This document shows positions 33,403 through 44,582 of a stretch of 64,000 nucleotides of DNA, in pieces (position 1 is the stretch's first letter; every line of letters begins with the position of its first letter). Where the stretch lies: assembly GCF_021730395.1 (NCBI RefSeq), contig NW_026463158.1, forward strand, positions 1 through 64,000, read 5' to 3'. The position numbers were made by a program, and so were the translations under genes. Below the pieces are notes generated by a model that had not been told where the DNA came from, did no database searches, and saw only the letters and a list, made by a program, of their open reading frames with translations. Origin of the DNA: Mercenaria mercenaria (lineage: Eukaryota; Mollusca; Bivalvia; Venerida; Veneridae).

Positions 33403-33697
33403 AACAAGAGCTGTCATTAATGGTGACAAATGCCCCCGCAGCGCCTTGACCTTTGATCTGGTGACCTTGACCTTTGACCTGGTGACCCCAAAGTCAGTAG
33501 GGGTCGTGTACTCAATAAATACTATCGGCATGTGAAGTTTGAAGGTCCTGGGTGCAGTGGTTCGCGAGTAAAGTGCCTTCAGGCAAAAAGTTAAGGTTGG
33601 GATGAACGAACGAATGAACTAACGAACGGACGGACAGTTGAAAACTAATATGCCTCCCTTCCCTGGCCTTGGTCATGACTTTATATGCCTCTTGTTG
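33403..33697 (+). mobile_element. Short AACAAGAG element with inverted ends, family G
   Basis: Begins AACAAGAGCTGTCATTAATG, with hairpin TGTCA/TGACA, and ends GCCTCTTGTTG, the inverse of its start. One or two core words (CTTGACCTTTGACCTGGTGA), then ACGGACGGACAG. Lies in intron 5 of TMEM143. Confidence 0.7.
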
Positions 33698-34156
33698 ATG
33701 TAAACAATTGATGGTAGCTTTACAAAAATCCTTCCATTAATACAGACACAAAATGAAGATATATGACCTTTGACCATTAAGTGTGGACTTATTCAAGCGT
33801 GTTGTTATGAAAATTATGAGTAGTTTCTTTAATAATAATACTACAGCAACACTGTATCCTACATTATGAGTACTGTATACCAGACCAAAATAATATGTAT
33901 CAATTTACATCAATGTTTCACGCATTAATACCTTGCTGCAAATTATATAAATAAAATGCTTCTATCTTCATAATAAAGTTTCTCATTATGAATAACAATT
34001 CTGATAAAACCATTTCTGAGTAATTAGTCATTCAAATCTCTGTGCACTGTGTAATTCTAATGTTAAGTGGTCATTTTCTTCAAAATCAATTCAAAGACCA
34101 GGACAACAGGGTTTTACTTAATAAGTTTCTTTCATATACTACAGAAGAATACATAC

Positions 34157-34778
34157 CTAACTCAGCAGGTGACATTTCAATACTTCTCTTGTCATACATC
34201 GTACTCGGCCTGTTAGCAAGTAGAAATGTGTACACCAATAAAGCCTCCTTGAAGGACTCATCTTCTGCCCTGTCTACAAGCAATGCCAACAAACCACGAT
34301 TATTGGCCACATTCTTGAAGTACAAAAGCCTTGATAAATCTGCTAGATATCTATTCCTTTTGTTTTTGTATATTGTCCAGCTCTGCACAGCCGCCAACCC
34401 AGTCACCCCACTCAGTATGAGCATCCAATCAACATTCATGGATGCCAGGAGTGTTACTATCTTCGCTACAATGCCCATCACGGCAATACTAACTGAAGTT
34501 GCAATTATACCTTTGTCCATTTTACTGATTTTGATTTTCCCATCTGGAAGCATCATTTCCAGAGCATTCACAGGAATTTCCTTGAAAGACTTAAGCATGA
34601 GTTTTTGGTCTCGTTTAAATCTTAATGCAATCACAACACGTTTGTAGTACAACTTGGGTTTCGGCAAGTTTTCTTTCTTCATGAACAAGGCTTTATACCA
34701 AGGTACGCTTACTGTAATCTTCTCACGTCCTAAAGCCCAAAATTTCAATACATCGTACTTGTTCTTGTCAACTGATAC
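34157..34778 (-). CDS. TMEM143: TMEM143-like protein, coding exon 5, DUF3754 core and membrane part
   Basis: Acceptor CTTTTTCAG before 34778, donor GTATGT after 34157. Encodes VSVDKNKYDVLKFWALG, then KPKLYYKRVVIALRFKRDQK and MLKSFKEIPVNALEMMLPDG, the most conserved block shared with human TMEM143 (YFKRVVLAARTKRG, LKSFKDTPLEGLEQLLP). Two predicted membrane helices follow: GIIATSVSIAVMGIVAKIV and DWMLILSGVTGLAAVQSW, separated by a few polar residues. The end, NRGLLALLVDRAEDESFKEA, matches the human [20 protein letters not shown]. Human TMEM143 is a mitochondrial membrane protein of poorly known function. Confidence 0.9.
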
Positions 34779-36385
34779 CTGAAAAAGTCTTCTACATTAG
34801 TTTTGAGCATAAATAGAAGAATTCACACTTGTTTAATTTTTAAATTCTAGAAACATTTACTTTCACTCGACTTTTTTCTCTTCACAGAATTGCTTATGTT
34901 ACATGTACATGTAATAAATCTCTACACATAATAATAAGGGTGTGCTAAGACTTGTCATATAAATTTAATCAAGTTGCTCTCTAACATAAAACTACAGGTT
35001 TAAGACTTAAGATTTAGAGACAACAAGTATATTTTGAATATGTTAAGCTAAAATGTATGAAAAATCATTTTGCTCTTAATTCTCACATATCATATGCAAA
35101 ACTGAACAAGAGCTGTCTGATGACAGCGCACTCGACTATTCGAAGAATTGACTGAAGAGTGGGGTCAAAATATTAACATAGATTTTCAGACAAAAGAAAA
35201 AAATAGATTAGACAAACAATGTTCCAGTATTTGTGGATTTCGATAAGTCTTGCACTAAATGGCAATGTGTGAACCAATTTCAAAGTCAAAAAAGGGCCAT
35301 AATTCAGCCAAAATAGTTGTCAGAGTTATGTACTCTTGCCTACAGATGGAAATCATAATGATAAACAAGTGTTCAAAGTTTAAAAGCTATATGTCAAATT
35401 GTTTTGACAAAACATGGACTTGTATGGAAAACAGAACAGATTTTCAAGTCCAAAAAGGGCCGTAATTCAGCCAAAATAGATGATAGAGTTATGTACTCTT
35501 TCCTACAGATATAGACTATTATACTGAATAAGTGATAAAAGTTTCAAAGCCATATGTCAAACACTTTACACAAAATATGAACTGGTACGAAAAACTTAAC
35601 CAAGATTTCTAAGTAGAAAGGGGCCATAATTCAGCCAAAATCCTTGATGGAGTTATGTACATTTGCCTATAACTGATCATGGTGATGGTAAACAAGTGTT
35701 GAACGTTTCAAAGCTTTATCTCAAAAGAGTTTGCCAAAATATGAACTGGTACGAAAAACTTAACCAAGATTTCTAAGTCAAAAAGGACCATAATTCAGCC
35801 AAAGTTCTTGATGGAGTTATGTGCTCTCACCTATAACTGGACATGGTGATGGTAAACAAGTGTTGAAAGTTTCAAAGCTTTATCTCAAAAGACTTTGTCA
35901 AAATATGAACTGGTACGAAAAACTTAACCAAGATTTCAAAGTCAAAAGGGGCCATAATTCAGCCAAAATCCTTGATGGAGTTATGTGCTCTTGCCTACAA
36001 CTGGCCATGGTGATGGTAAACAAGTGTTGAAAGTTTCGAAGCTTTAACTCAAAAGACTTTGTCAAAAAGTGGACTGGTATGAAAAACTTAACCGAGGTGT
36101 GACGCCGACATCGACGCCGTGGTGAGTAGGATAGCTCTACTTATTCTTCGAAAAGTCAAGCTAAAAAATGAAATCCTCCTGTATACACATGCTGAAATTC
36201 CAACATCACACACTGAAATCACAACTTTCTATTTTATCAAGTTCATAGGTAAAATGTGTAAAGCTGTCTTTATTCACTAAACCTTTTCTCTTTTTAGCTG
36301 AGATATCAAACTGATTAACAATACAAGGTACTTGAGGGAGATTTCAATTCTATTCTTAAAACTGAAAGTAAACAATAATACATAC
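34779..36385. other. TMEM143 intron 4 with a tandem-core element
   Basis: Holds element B at 35105-36168; the flanking parts show nothing else. Confidence 0.6.
35105..36168 (+). mobile_element. Tandem-core element, family B (full length)
   Basis: Starts AACAAGAGCTGTCTGATGAC with a GCTGTC/GACAGC hairpin and CTCGACTATTCGAAGAA. Ends GGTGAGTAGGATAGCTC, then TTCTTCGAAAAGTCAAGC and TAAAAAA. Five core units of about 163 bp, each with CCATAATTCAGCCAAAAT and ACAAGTGTTGAAAGTTTC. The 5' TTCGAAGAA and 3' TTCTTCGAA are inverted. Confidence 0.85.
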
Positions 36386-36580
36386 CCTGACACCATCCGA
36401 AACCTCATGTTCCTCTAATGCTTTGTTGACTACATCCTCTGGAAGTTCATGAAAATTGGCCTTCTCCATAATATCTTCCAGTCGCTGTAGCAACCAGAAT
36501 TCATTGTCCTGACGTTCCCTTGGGTTCCATTTTCGGGTTTCTATTGTGTCTTTGTCTGGGTTGATAGGGTCAAAAAGATT
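36386..36580 (-). CDS. TMEM143: TMEM143-like protein, coding exon 4
   Basis: Acceptor ATATCATAG before 36580, donor GTATGT after 36386, 65 codons in phase 0. NLFDPINPDKDTIETRKWNP matches human LYDPINPDRETL. The rest (RLEDIMEKANFHELPEDVVN) is the helical segment that leads into the DUF3754 core of exon 5. Confidence 0.9.
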
Positions 36581-36689
36581 CTATGATATTTAAAGAAAAC
36601 AAGTAACTATTTTTCATATAATACAATTTCATATTTTGAATATATATAGTGGCATTGTTTTGTAAAACACACATCCCCCAAAGATGGCC

Positions 36690-37015
36690 TTTCAGACGTT
36701 ATGCTGTTTAGTAATTTTCAGTCTCTTGTAAGCTGTGACCTTGACCTTTAATCTAATGACCCGAAAATACAAAACTGGACATCTACTGGCCATAGACAAC
36801 CTATGCTAAAACGTATGTCTATAGGCCTAAGCATTTTCAAACCATATCCTAAAATAATTTTTGTACAGAAGTCACTGTGCCTTTGACCTTTGACCATTTG
36901 ACTGACATCCAAAACTGGGGTCATCTACTGACTACAGGCAGTCATCTTATAAAGTTTGACTAATGTAGGCAAAAGCTTTCTCCAACTACAGGTCAGGCCA
37001 ACAAACCAACAGACA
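36690..37015 (+). repeat. Decayed tandem-core repeat
   Basis: Two units of about 165 bp with GACCTTTGACC, TCATCTACTGACTACAGG and CAAACTATATCCTAAAAT-like words. Ends not found. Confidence 0.45.
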
Positions 37016-37223
37016 TTATCCAAGTATGGTTGCTAAATATTCATAAATACTAAAAGTAAATGCTGCAAGAAAAGATCTTAAAAGATCTTTCACAAGTAGT
37101 TATATTTCAAATTTTGAAAGTCACATAGTTACGGGAATGTAAATAATCAGAAAGAGTTACAAAGAACAAAGACAAAGTTCATAACAATTCATTTTTTTTT
37201 TTTTTTTACAAAAAAACAAGTAA

Positions 37224-39935
37224 ATAAGAGGGCCATGAAGGCCCTGTATCGCTCACCTGACCTATTGACCTAAAGATCATCAAAATTAACATTCTGACCA
37301 AGTTTTATTAAGATATGATCATAAATGTCGTCTCTAAAGTGTTAACTAGCTTTTCCTCTGATTTGACCTGGTGACCTAGTTTTTGACCCCACATTCGAAC
37401 TTGACCTAAAGATCATCAACAGGGCTCCGGTAATTTTGATAACTCAATCGGTCCAAAACGAAAATCGTGACATCGGCGCTACCCCACCCACCGCATTCCC
37501 AATATTACATATTTTGTAAAACGTGATAGAGTAAAGAAATAAGCATGTCATGCATTAAAACTAAGTTACTGGTCACCGCGAGTTACCATACAATGAAGAC
37601 AGTGTTTCAGTGTTATGTGTGATCGTTACTTTGTTTAAATTTCGATGTTTTTCCTGCTTTCCTGCGGGGATAAAATTGCCGGCATTGACACCGTGTACGT
37701 AACTAGTCTAAAAGCCAATGCACGTGACTTCGGTACCGTATACACGGCAGATACTTTGTGATGTTTCCTCATTCTTTGACGGAATTCTATAAAATACAAT
37801 GCGTCAAAGTGAATTACACGACATATATTCTCTGCTAAACAGCCTCAGTATTTTAAGAATACTCTGCCGCGGACCGAATGTGTATGTTATGTGAACGCCG
37901 AGATCGAATTTCCCCGCATGTATAGTACCAAAAGGTCACGCGGGTTGGCCACGCATATTTCATTTCACTTACGTTGTACTTCAATAAGCAACTACATTAT
38001 ATAAAGTTTTATGTTCTCTTGTGATGTAAACAAAATTTCATTCTGAAACGTTTTTTAAAAGACCAATTTGATAAACAGCGCCACTTCGGTTTTCTTTATC
38101 ATTCATGTTTGCCGGTCCATTTTTTTCTTTTTCTTTTTTGTACAGTCGGGTTTCAAAGACGATTTTCTGCACATGTTTCAACTGGAGCCCCAACAAATGA
38201 ATCGTGTAATTTTTTCAAATCAAGTAATTATAAAAAATATTTTTATCGGTTTTCCGTGTGATGTCTTTTTAAATCAAAGACCTATAATGTACATGATTAA
38301 ATGCAGTGACCGTTTGTTTTTTACCCGTGATCAAACATTACCTTTTTAAATAAACCATCCGGCGGATTCTAAATAAAAGAAGTGGATCCCCGTCGAAATG
38401 ATTTGGATCCAGTCAGAAACCAGTCAAAAATGTTTAATACATGGCAGTCTGCTGTCTGCTAACATTAAAGGATGTGCAGCGCTAGCGCTGATTGCGTCAC
38501 GTGCTAATTACGGACCGATTATCAAAGTGACAATCAGACCGATTGACACGTTTATTGATTATCTGAGGGTGCGACCAACAATTTCCTGCTTGGCAGGTGA
38601 TCGTGTATTGAGATATCAGACCGAAATTTATACTTTTCTCCATTTTTACGCGACCGATTTTTTTTGTTTTTTCACTTCATGAATCGGTCTGAAAAGTCAA
38701 AAATCAGTCCAAAACCGACAAACCGGCAAATTTCCGAAGCCCTGATCATCAAGATTAAAATTCTGACTGTTTCATGAAGATAAAGTTATAAATGTGGCCT
38801 CTAGAGTGTTAACAAGCTTTTCCTTTGATTTGAACTAGTAACCTAGTTTTTGACCTCACCTGACCCAGATTTAAACCTGACCTATAGATCATCAAGATTA
38901 ACATTCTGACCAAGTTTCATTAAGATATGGTCATAAATGTGGCCCCTACAGTTTTAACTAGCTTATCCTTTGATTTGACCTGGTGACCTAGTTTTTGATC
39001 CTACATGACACAGATTCAAACTGGACCTTGAGACCATCAAGATAAACATTTTGACCAAGAGTCATGAAGATACAGTCATAAATGTGGCCTCTACAGTGTT
39101 AAGAGGCTTTTCCTTTGATTTGACCTGGTGACCTAGTTTTTGATCCCAGATTACCCAATATCAAACTCGTCCAAGATCTTATTGAGCGTAACATTCTGAC
39201 CAAATTTCAGTAAGATTGGGCCAAAATTGTGCCCTCTAGAGTGTTAACAAGCTTTTCCTTTGATCTGACCTGGTGACCTAGTTTTTTACCCCAGATGACC
39301 AAAAATCTAACTCGTCCAAGACTTAATTGTGAGTAACATTCTGACCAAGTTTCATTAAGATTGGGCCAAAATTGTGACCTCTAGACTGTTAACAAGCTTT
39401 TCCTTTCATTTGACCTGGTGACCTAGTTTTTGACCCCAGATGACCCAATATCGAAGACGTCCAAGATTTAATTGAGAGTAACATTCTGACCAAGTTTCAA
39501 TAACATTGGGTCAAAATTTTGACCTCTAGAGTGTTAACAAGCTTTTCCTTTGATTTGACCTGGTGACCTAGTTTTTGACCCCAGATGACCCAATATCAAA
39601 CTTGTCCAAGATTTAATTGAGAGTAACATTCTGACCAAGTTTCATTAAGATTGGGCCAAAATTGTGACCTCTAGAATGTTAACTAGCTTTTCCTTTTATT
39701 TGACCTGGTGACCTAGTTTTTGACCCCAGATGACCCAATATCGAAGTCGTCCAAGATTTTATTGAGGGTAACATTCTGACCAAGTTTCATTAAGATTGGG
39801 CCAAAATTGTGACCTCTAGAGTGTTAACAGTCAAATTGTTGACGACAACGTCGACGACTGACGGACAGACGACGACGACACAGGGCAGTCACAAAAGCTC
39901 ACCTTTGAGCACTTCGTGCTCAGGTGAGCTAAAAA
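37224..39935 (+). mobile_element. Tandem-core element A4, interrupted by an hAT-like element
   Basis: Starts AAGAGGGCCATGAAGGCCC with CTCACCTGAC; ends CTTTGAGCACTTCGTGCTC, then AGGTGAGCTAAAAA. About eight units of 146 bp after the insertion (GTGTTAACAAGCTTTTCC, TTTGACCTGGTGACCTAG, CATTCTGACCAAGTTTC). Later units are almost identical, which suggests recent unit duplication. Confidence 0.9.
37420..38744. mobile_element. hAT-like non-autonomous element, 8 bp target duplication
   Basis: Ends CAGGGCTCCGG and, on the other strand, CAGGGCTTCGG. Flanked on both sides by ATCATCAA (37412-37419 and 38745-38752), an exact 8 bp duplication that also matches the uninterrupted core of element A4. 1325 bp; the open frames inside do not look like a transposase. 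CAGGG ends with 8 bp duplications are the hAT hallmark. Confidence 0.9.
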
Positions 39936-40004
39936 CATGACAATCAACTTCATTTTTCAGTATCCCTATTTCTCTCCAAACAGTCTAAAACAAGGATAAA
40001 GTAC

Positions 40005-40164
40005 CTTAAGCTCTTGAAGAACACCATGGTATTTATTGACAATTGCTGTATCTAAGGCAAGTGCGAAATCTTCATACACTTTCAGCTCTTCTCGTGTGAG
40101 AAAATCTTTCTTCTGCATGAGATGGCGAATTATTGACCTACGTGTTATAGGAATAAATCTTTCC
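40005..40164 (-). CDS. TMEM143: TMEM143-like protein, coding exon 3
   Basis: Acceptor TTTGCAG before 40164, donor AAG/GTACTT after 40005; one base completes the arginine codon left by exon 2. ERFIPITRRSIIRHLMQK and NKYHGVLQELK match human ERFIPFSKEQLLRLLIQ and HYHQILARLQA in order. Predicted all-helical matrix-side domain. Confidence 0.9.
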
Positions 40165-40267
40165 CTGCAAAGAAAACATGTTCTATTTCAGTCTCTACAG
40201 ATACATCATGCCACTGATGCTAATAAAATTACAAGTTAGGTACAGAGAGACAGAGCCCACTCCAGCA

Positions 40268-40470
40268 TGGATGACTTTATTTTTGTTTTTGTGGGGTTTA
40301 ATATCACACTGACACAATTATAGGTCATATGTCGACTTTCTAGATTCTGATGGTGGAGGAAGATCCAAGGTGCCCCTCTGTGCATTATTTCATCATAGGC
40401 AGGCACCTAGGTAGAACCACTGGCATGCTGAATGCCAGCTGCGTGGCTTCATTTTCTGGAAGTGATTTGT
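40268..40470 (-). mobile_element. tRNA-derived SINE, body and tail
   Basis: On the minus strand GGTGGTTCTACCTAGGTGCC, then GAAATAATGCACAGAGGGGC and AATTGTGTCAGTGTGATATT before AAACCCCACAAAAACAAAAA. The head toward 40470 is degraded. It lies in TMEM143 intron 2. Confidence 0.75.
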
Positions 40471-42435
40471 ACGTTCTGGAGGTAAGTGATATTTGACAGC
40501 AAAAACTAATTTATAGATGACATTCAGTTAAAGTATTCATAGTTAACATTTCAACATATTTGTTAGCTTGGATTGTGTTTCAAAGGTTGTTTCAGTAACC
40601 ACATAATTCGTTGCATATCAAAATTTGTTTTAGAGTTTTTCAATAGTATTTCTGTTATATAATGATTGGCAGCTAACCTAAACAGTAGTTCTGGATTCTG
40701 TACATTCAAGTACTTTAATGCCCTCTAAAAGTAACTGTCAACTTCCTCATATGAATAACAGATTAAGGACAAAAGGTATTACAAACAAAAAGTCAAACTG
40801 CTACCAAAATAGGCCTTGTCTGGGGATCAAACTTACAACAATCATACATCAGGGTTTTCCCTACTGAGCAAAGCAGGCCGGCTCAATTTCCATCAGAAAA
40901 TGTAATTTTTTAAATTCGCATTGTCAAAATGCTCATAAAATATCTTAGTGCCCACAGTTCGGATGAAATTTGTCAACATGTTCATTTCCACCAAGCCTGG
41001 CATAGAATGTAAATACGACACTGAAAAATGATAAAGTAGGTGAAAATAAAAATTCGATATTGGTAAAAATGCAAGAAGAATGTAAATTTTCTGCATTATT
41101 TCAAAATCATTGCAAGAGCTTCCTATTTTTTGCACTATATATTTGGTCATTTATAAGAATATCTTGCAAAAACCTAATGTCAATAAGTTTGTACCACTAA
41201 TCATTCTTAGAGTAATCACTTTTTATGGATTTTTGAGATTTTTTTCCCCACCTAAATGTGTCAGTTTGTCCATTTACCCTATTTCTAAAACTAGTCACAT
41301 CAATGACATTTTCAAAACTTTCAAAAATCCAATCATGTCAAGTTTACAACATATACAATATCTGTGCAGTGTTATTCAGAGGCTGGCATTGACGAAGTTG
41401 GAAATCTAATAACTTAGATAGATGCTATGGAGTGAAATAACCTGCTATCAGTCACTATGCTCACACCCGTTGGTTTTTTTTAATGCTTGCGGAAATAAGA
41501 TTTCACATCATTATCTCTTTCCTGTACTAAGTAGTAGCCTCACATTGAGTGCTGTGAAAACTTGACTCCAACATAAATAAGCCAAAGGAAATATTTGTGA
41601 GGAATTTTTTTGCTAATTTGGCATTTTTGGTCCTTTTAATAGAAAAATATTCTTTAAATAAATTCACAGCTTTCATAAAGATCAAACCTTACATTATGAG
41701 CCTAATCTAGTTTTTTTTTATTTACTGAATAATTCAAACAGCCACCCAAGGTTCATCTGTGTGAAATTATTTTAAAATCAGGCCAGCAGTCACTGACCAG
41801 AAAATTTCGAAAATTTGCGCTATTTATATACATATAGAGAAATGTGACTGTGCTCTCTGGTGCCCTTGATTTTTTTCATAAGTCAGAATATTTAGAATAA
41901 TCTTGGTTGAGGGTCAATTAAGGAACATTTCTACAATTTTATTTTTCAAAATTGGAGCGGTGGTTGAGGAGATGTCGTCAAAATATATTTCCATTTCTTA
42001 GCTCTAGCGGCCCCTATATGCAACCAAGCAGAACTATTTTGGACAAGAACCACACAAGCAATATTCAGGCCATATTTTACCCATTTTCTACTAATGGATT
42101 TCACAGGATATGTCATTTGAAGAAAGTACTGATGGATGGATGACAGACAGACAGATGCACAAACGGACAGACCCATATCAGGCACTTTGTGCTCTCATAA
42201 CCTAAAACAAGCAAGAATGATGCGTGTCCTATATGTATGTCTGTAGGACACTGGTAAATTCTCTACATTCCTGTCACTGTATGGTCGTATGTTGGCAATG
42301 CAAGAACAAGTGTACTTTCATAATAAATCATTTTAAGCTTTTACATCATTGTGGCCTTGACCTTTGACCAACTGACCAACATAAAAAAAACACAATCAGG
42401 CTTATCTACAAAAGTGCTTAGTCAAAATTTCACAT
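40471..42435. other. TMEM143 intron 2, mostly unique, with one repeat
   Basis: 41735-42212 is a decayed tandem-core repeat that ends GGACAGACCCATATCAGGCA, then CTTTGTGCTC and CCTAAAACAAG. The rest is AT-rich with no feature. Confidence 0.45.
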
Positions 42436-42531
42436 CTGTAGTCATCCTCATCTGGTGGTAGCAGTGCTTGCCAATCTTTCTTCTGTAAAGCTGCTGGTAC
42501 CATCGATGATAAAACCACGCTTGTGTCTTCT
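42436..42531 (-). CDS. TMEM143: TMEM143-like protein, coding exon 2
   Basis: This frame gives REDTSVVLSSMVPAALQKKD and WQALLPPDEDDY, joining exon 3 as DDYRERFIP, where the human protein has QQYRERFIP. The acceptor is CAGTTAG before 42531, with a branch-point-like ACTAAT 30 bases upstream; an earlier AG at 42573 would put the exon out of frame. The base pair after the exon is AT (CAG then ATGTGAAA), not GT: see the findings. Confidence 0.7.
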
Positions 42532-43103
42532 CTAACTGTGGTGTCACAGTCTTCATTACAGCATTAGTTGATCTAAAATTACAAATACACAATTGCTAAG
42601 TTATCAGATGCCCTCAAACACAAAGAAACTGCTTTTACATCCTATCATATGAATATAATCAAGTTAATAATTAAACAACAAAAAATTCACATTATTTATG
42701 GGAAAACTAATCACTATTAAATTTCAGAATTTAGGATTGGAACAATAGTCAGTGCAAGGGTAATGGTGTAACTAAGAAAATGAATGGTAACGTCAATGGT
42801 TTTTATCCAGAAACAAGAAAACTACAGACATTTTTAGAATCACACAATTTTTTCCATTTTAAAAGCTTGCTTCCAACTGCGAGTTTTTACACTACTTTAA
42901 TTTGTATTTAAAAGGCATGAATAATAAAATTGATGCAAATCCCTCCACTTCTCCCTGAATCAGCTTGAGGGCATCAAAAGAAAACAACTAACTTAGCCTA
43001 AGCCCTGGAAGCATGTAGACATTTCGAGGGGTGAATGCAAAAGCGTTCTTAGTGCACATAAATAAACACTTTTTTCACATTCATCCCTTGATTTTTTGTG
43101 TAC

Positions 43104-43228
43104 CTCTGCACATGTGGTTTGGCAGCATTCACAAAAAGTCTTGAGGACTTTCTTAATGGTGGACCCATCTTCCGTACTACAAACTTGGAAGATTTCACAA
43201 CAGGCGGCCCGACCCTTGATATCACCAT
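43104..43228 (-). CDS. TMEM143: TMEM143-like protein, coding exon 1 with mitochondrial presequence
   Basis: ATG at 43228, 18 bases inside an exon that begins after TTATTTCAG (43247). The first 41 residues (MVISRVGPPVVKSSKFVV, then KMGPPLRKSSRLFV) are rich in K, R and S with no acid, as expected of a mitochondrial targeting peptide. Donor GTACAC after 43104. With exons 2-6 the coding parts add to 1515 bases, 504 residues plus stop, against 459 in human. Upstream exon(s) would be 5' UTR. Confidence 0.75.
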
Positions 43229-43494
43229 CTTTGTGGTGGGAATTAGCTGAAATAACAAATTAAAAAACAACACATTTTGGGTGAACATGTTACTGAACGT
43301 CACTGTTAAATGTTAAAGCAGCTTATCAATCCATAATTTTCTTTAATAACAGGTAAAAAGTAATTTCTCTAGTATATAGAAAATACATGACATATGAGGG
43401 GTAAACAGTTGTGGTCTATACAAACTATTAAGCAGAAAGTTATTATGTAGGTAATTATATGTGATAAGTTCAAACAAAACTCCCTTATATAATT

Positions 43495-43911
43495 TACAAG
43501 AGCACCGCAATGCGGAGCAATATACGCCCGAAGGTATGACCTTTGACCCCTAAGTGTGGCCTTGACCTTGAAGCGAGCCATCTGAAACATGCGATCTACA
43601 TGTTGTCTCGATGTGGTGAACATTTGTGCCCAGTTTTTTTTTAAATCCTTCAAGCAGTTCATGAGTTACAGAGTGGACACGAAACAAAGACATATGACCT
43701 TTGACTCCTAAGTGTAACCTTGACCTTGAAGCAAGCCATCCAAAACATGCGCTCTGCAAGTCGTCTCGATGTGGTGAACATTTGTGTCAAGTTTCTTCGA
43801 AATCCTTCAAGGGGTTCAAGAGTTATAGAGCTGACACGAAATTGCTAACGGATGGATGGACAGATAGACACCAGCATCATAGCATAATACATCCCTTTGG
43901 GTGTATAACAA
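43495..43911 (+). mobile_element. Tandem-core element, family F
   Basis: ACAAGAGCACCGCAATGCGG with hairpin CCGC/GCGG, then ATACGCCCGAAGG, whose inverse CCTTTGGGTGTAT closes the element. Two core units of about 140 bp (CCTAAGTGTGGCCTTGACC, CATGTTGTCTCGATGTGGTG). Confidence 0.8.
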
Positions 43912-44217
43912 GGGTATAACCATAAATGCTATTCCTGTATCAAGTCAATCTCTGCGGCTGCACGGACAGAAAGAAATGACAATAAAAATTTTATCTAAGC
44001 ATATACTTTCTTACATGTATACCTAACCACAATGTAATACAAAAAGCATACAGATGTAACATAATGACTTTCAGATTTTGTAAAATTTTCAAAATATGAA
44101 TTAATAATTATATGATGCATGAAGAAAACCAAGATCAAAAAAATACCTGTCAACAGATTTAAGGTCAGTATTTAGGATGGATGGCTAAGGGGTACAAAAT
44201 CATTATATCATAGGTTT

Positions 44218-44365
44218 GTTGAACCCTTATGCTGGTCACGATTGATTCTGCCTTTGCGACCAGTGTAGATCATGATCAGCTTGCACATCCATGCAGTCTG
44301 ATCATGATCTACACTGTTTGCCATTTAGTCAGTATCTTTTTGGTTAGCACCCCTTTTAACAGTTA
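44218..44365. mobile_element. Palindromic MITE of a second family (Q)
   Basis: TTGCGACCAGTGTAGATCAT, then CAGCTTGCACATCCATGCAG and TGATCATGATCTACACTG. It shares the layout of the P family (GCGACCAG, a GCA/TGC centre, GTCTG or AGTCTGATC) but with TAGATCATGATC in place of GGATCCAGACC. Confidence 0.65.
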
Positions 44366-44582
44366 ATGATACTGTCCAAATTGAAAGATGGACAAGTTCT
44401 CTATAGAAATTTAGCATGGCAAAGGTTAATAATGCTCTGTTGTATACAAGTTCTATAACCATGTATGCATTGCTATTGCAAATAAACATTTCCAAAAATA
44501 TTCAATAACCATGCAGTGACCTCCTGGATCAATGAACAAGAGACTATTCAAAAGCCTTGTCAACTGAATGAATATAAAGTCG

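Noticed and set aside
34042-34647. 201-codon frame on the plus strand
   Set aside because: It is the shadow of TMEM143 exon 5, whose minus-strand reading has clear family similarity and splice sites.
38398-38682. Transposase remnant in the hAT-like element
   Set aside because: The 94-codon frame has no hAT dimerisation or catalytic motif.
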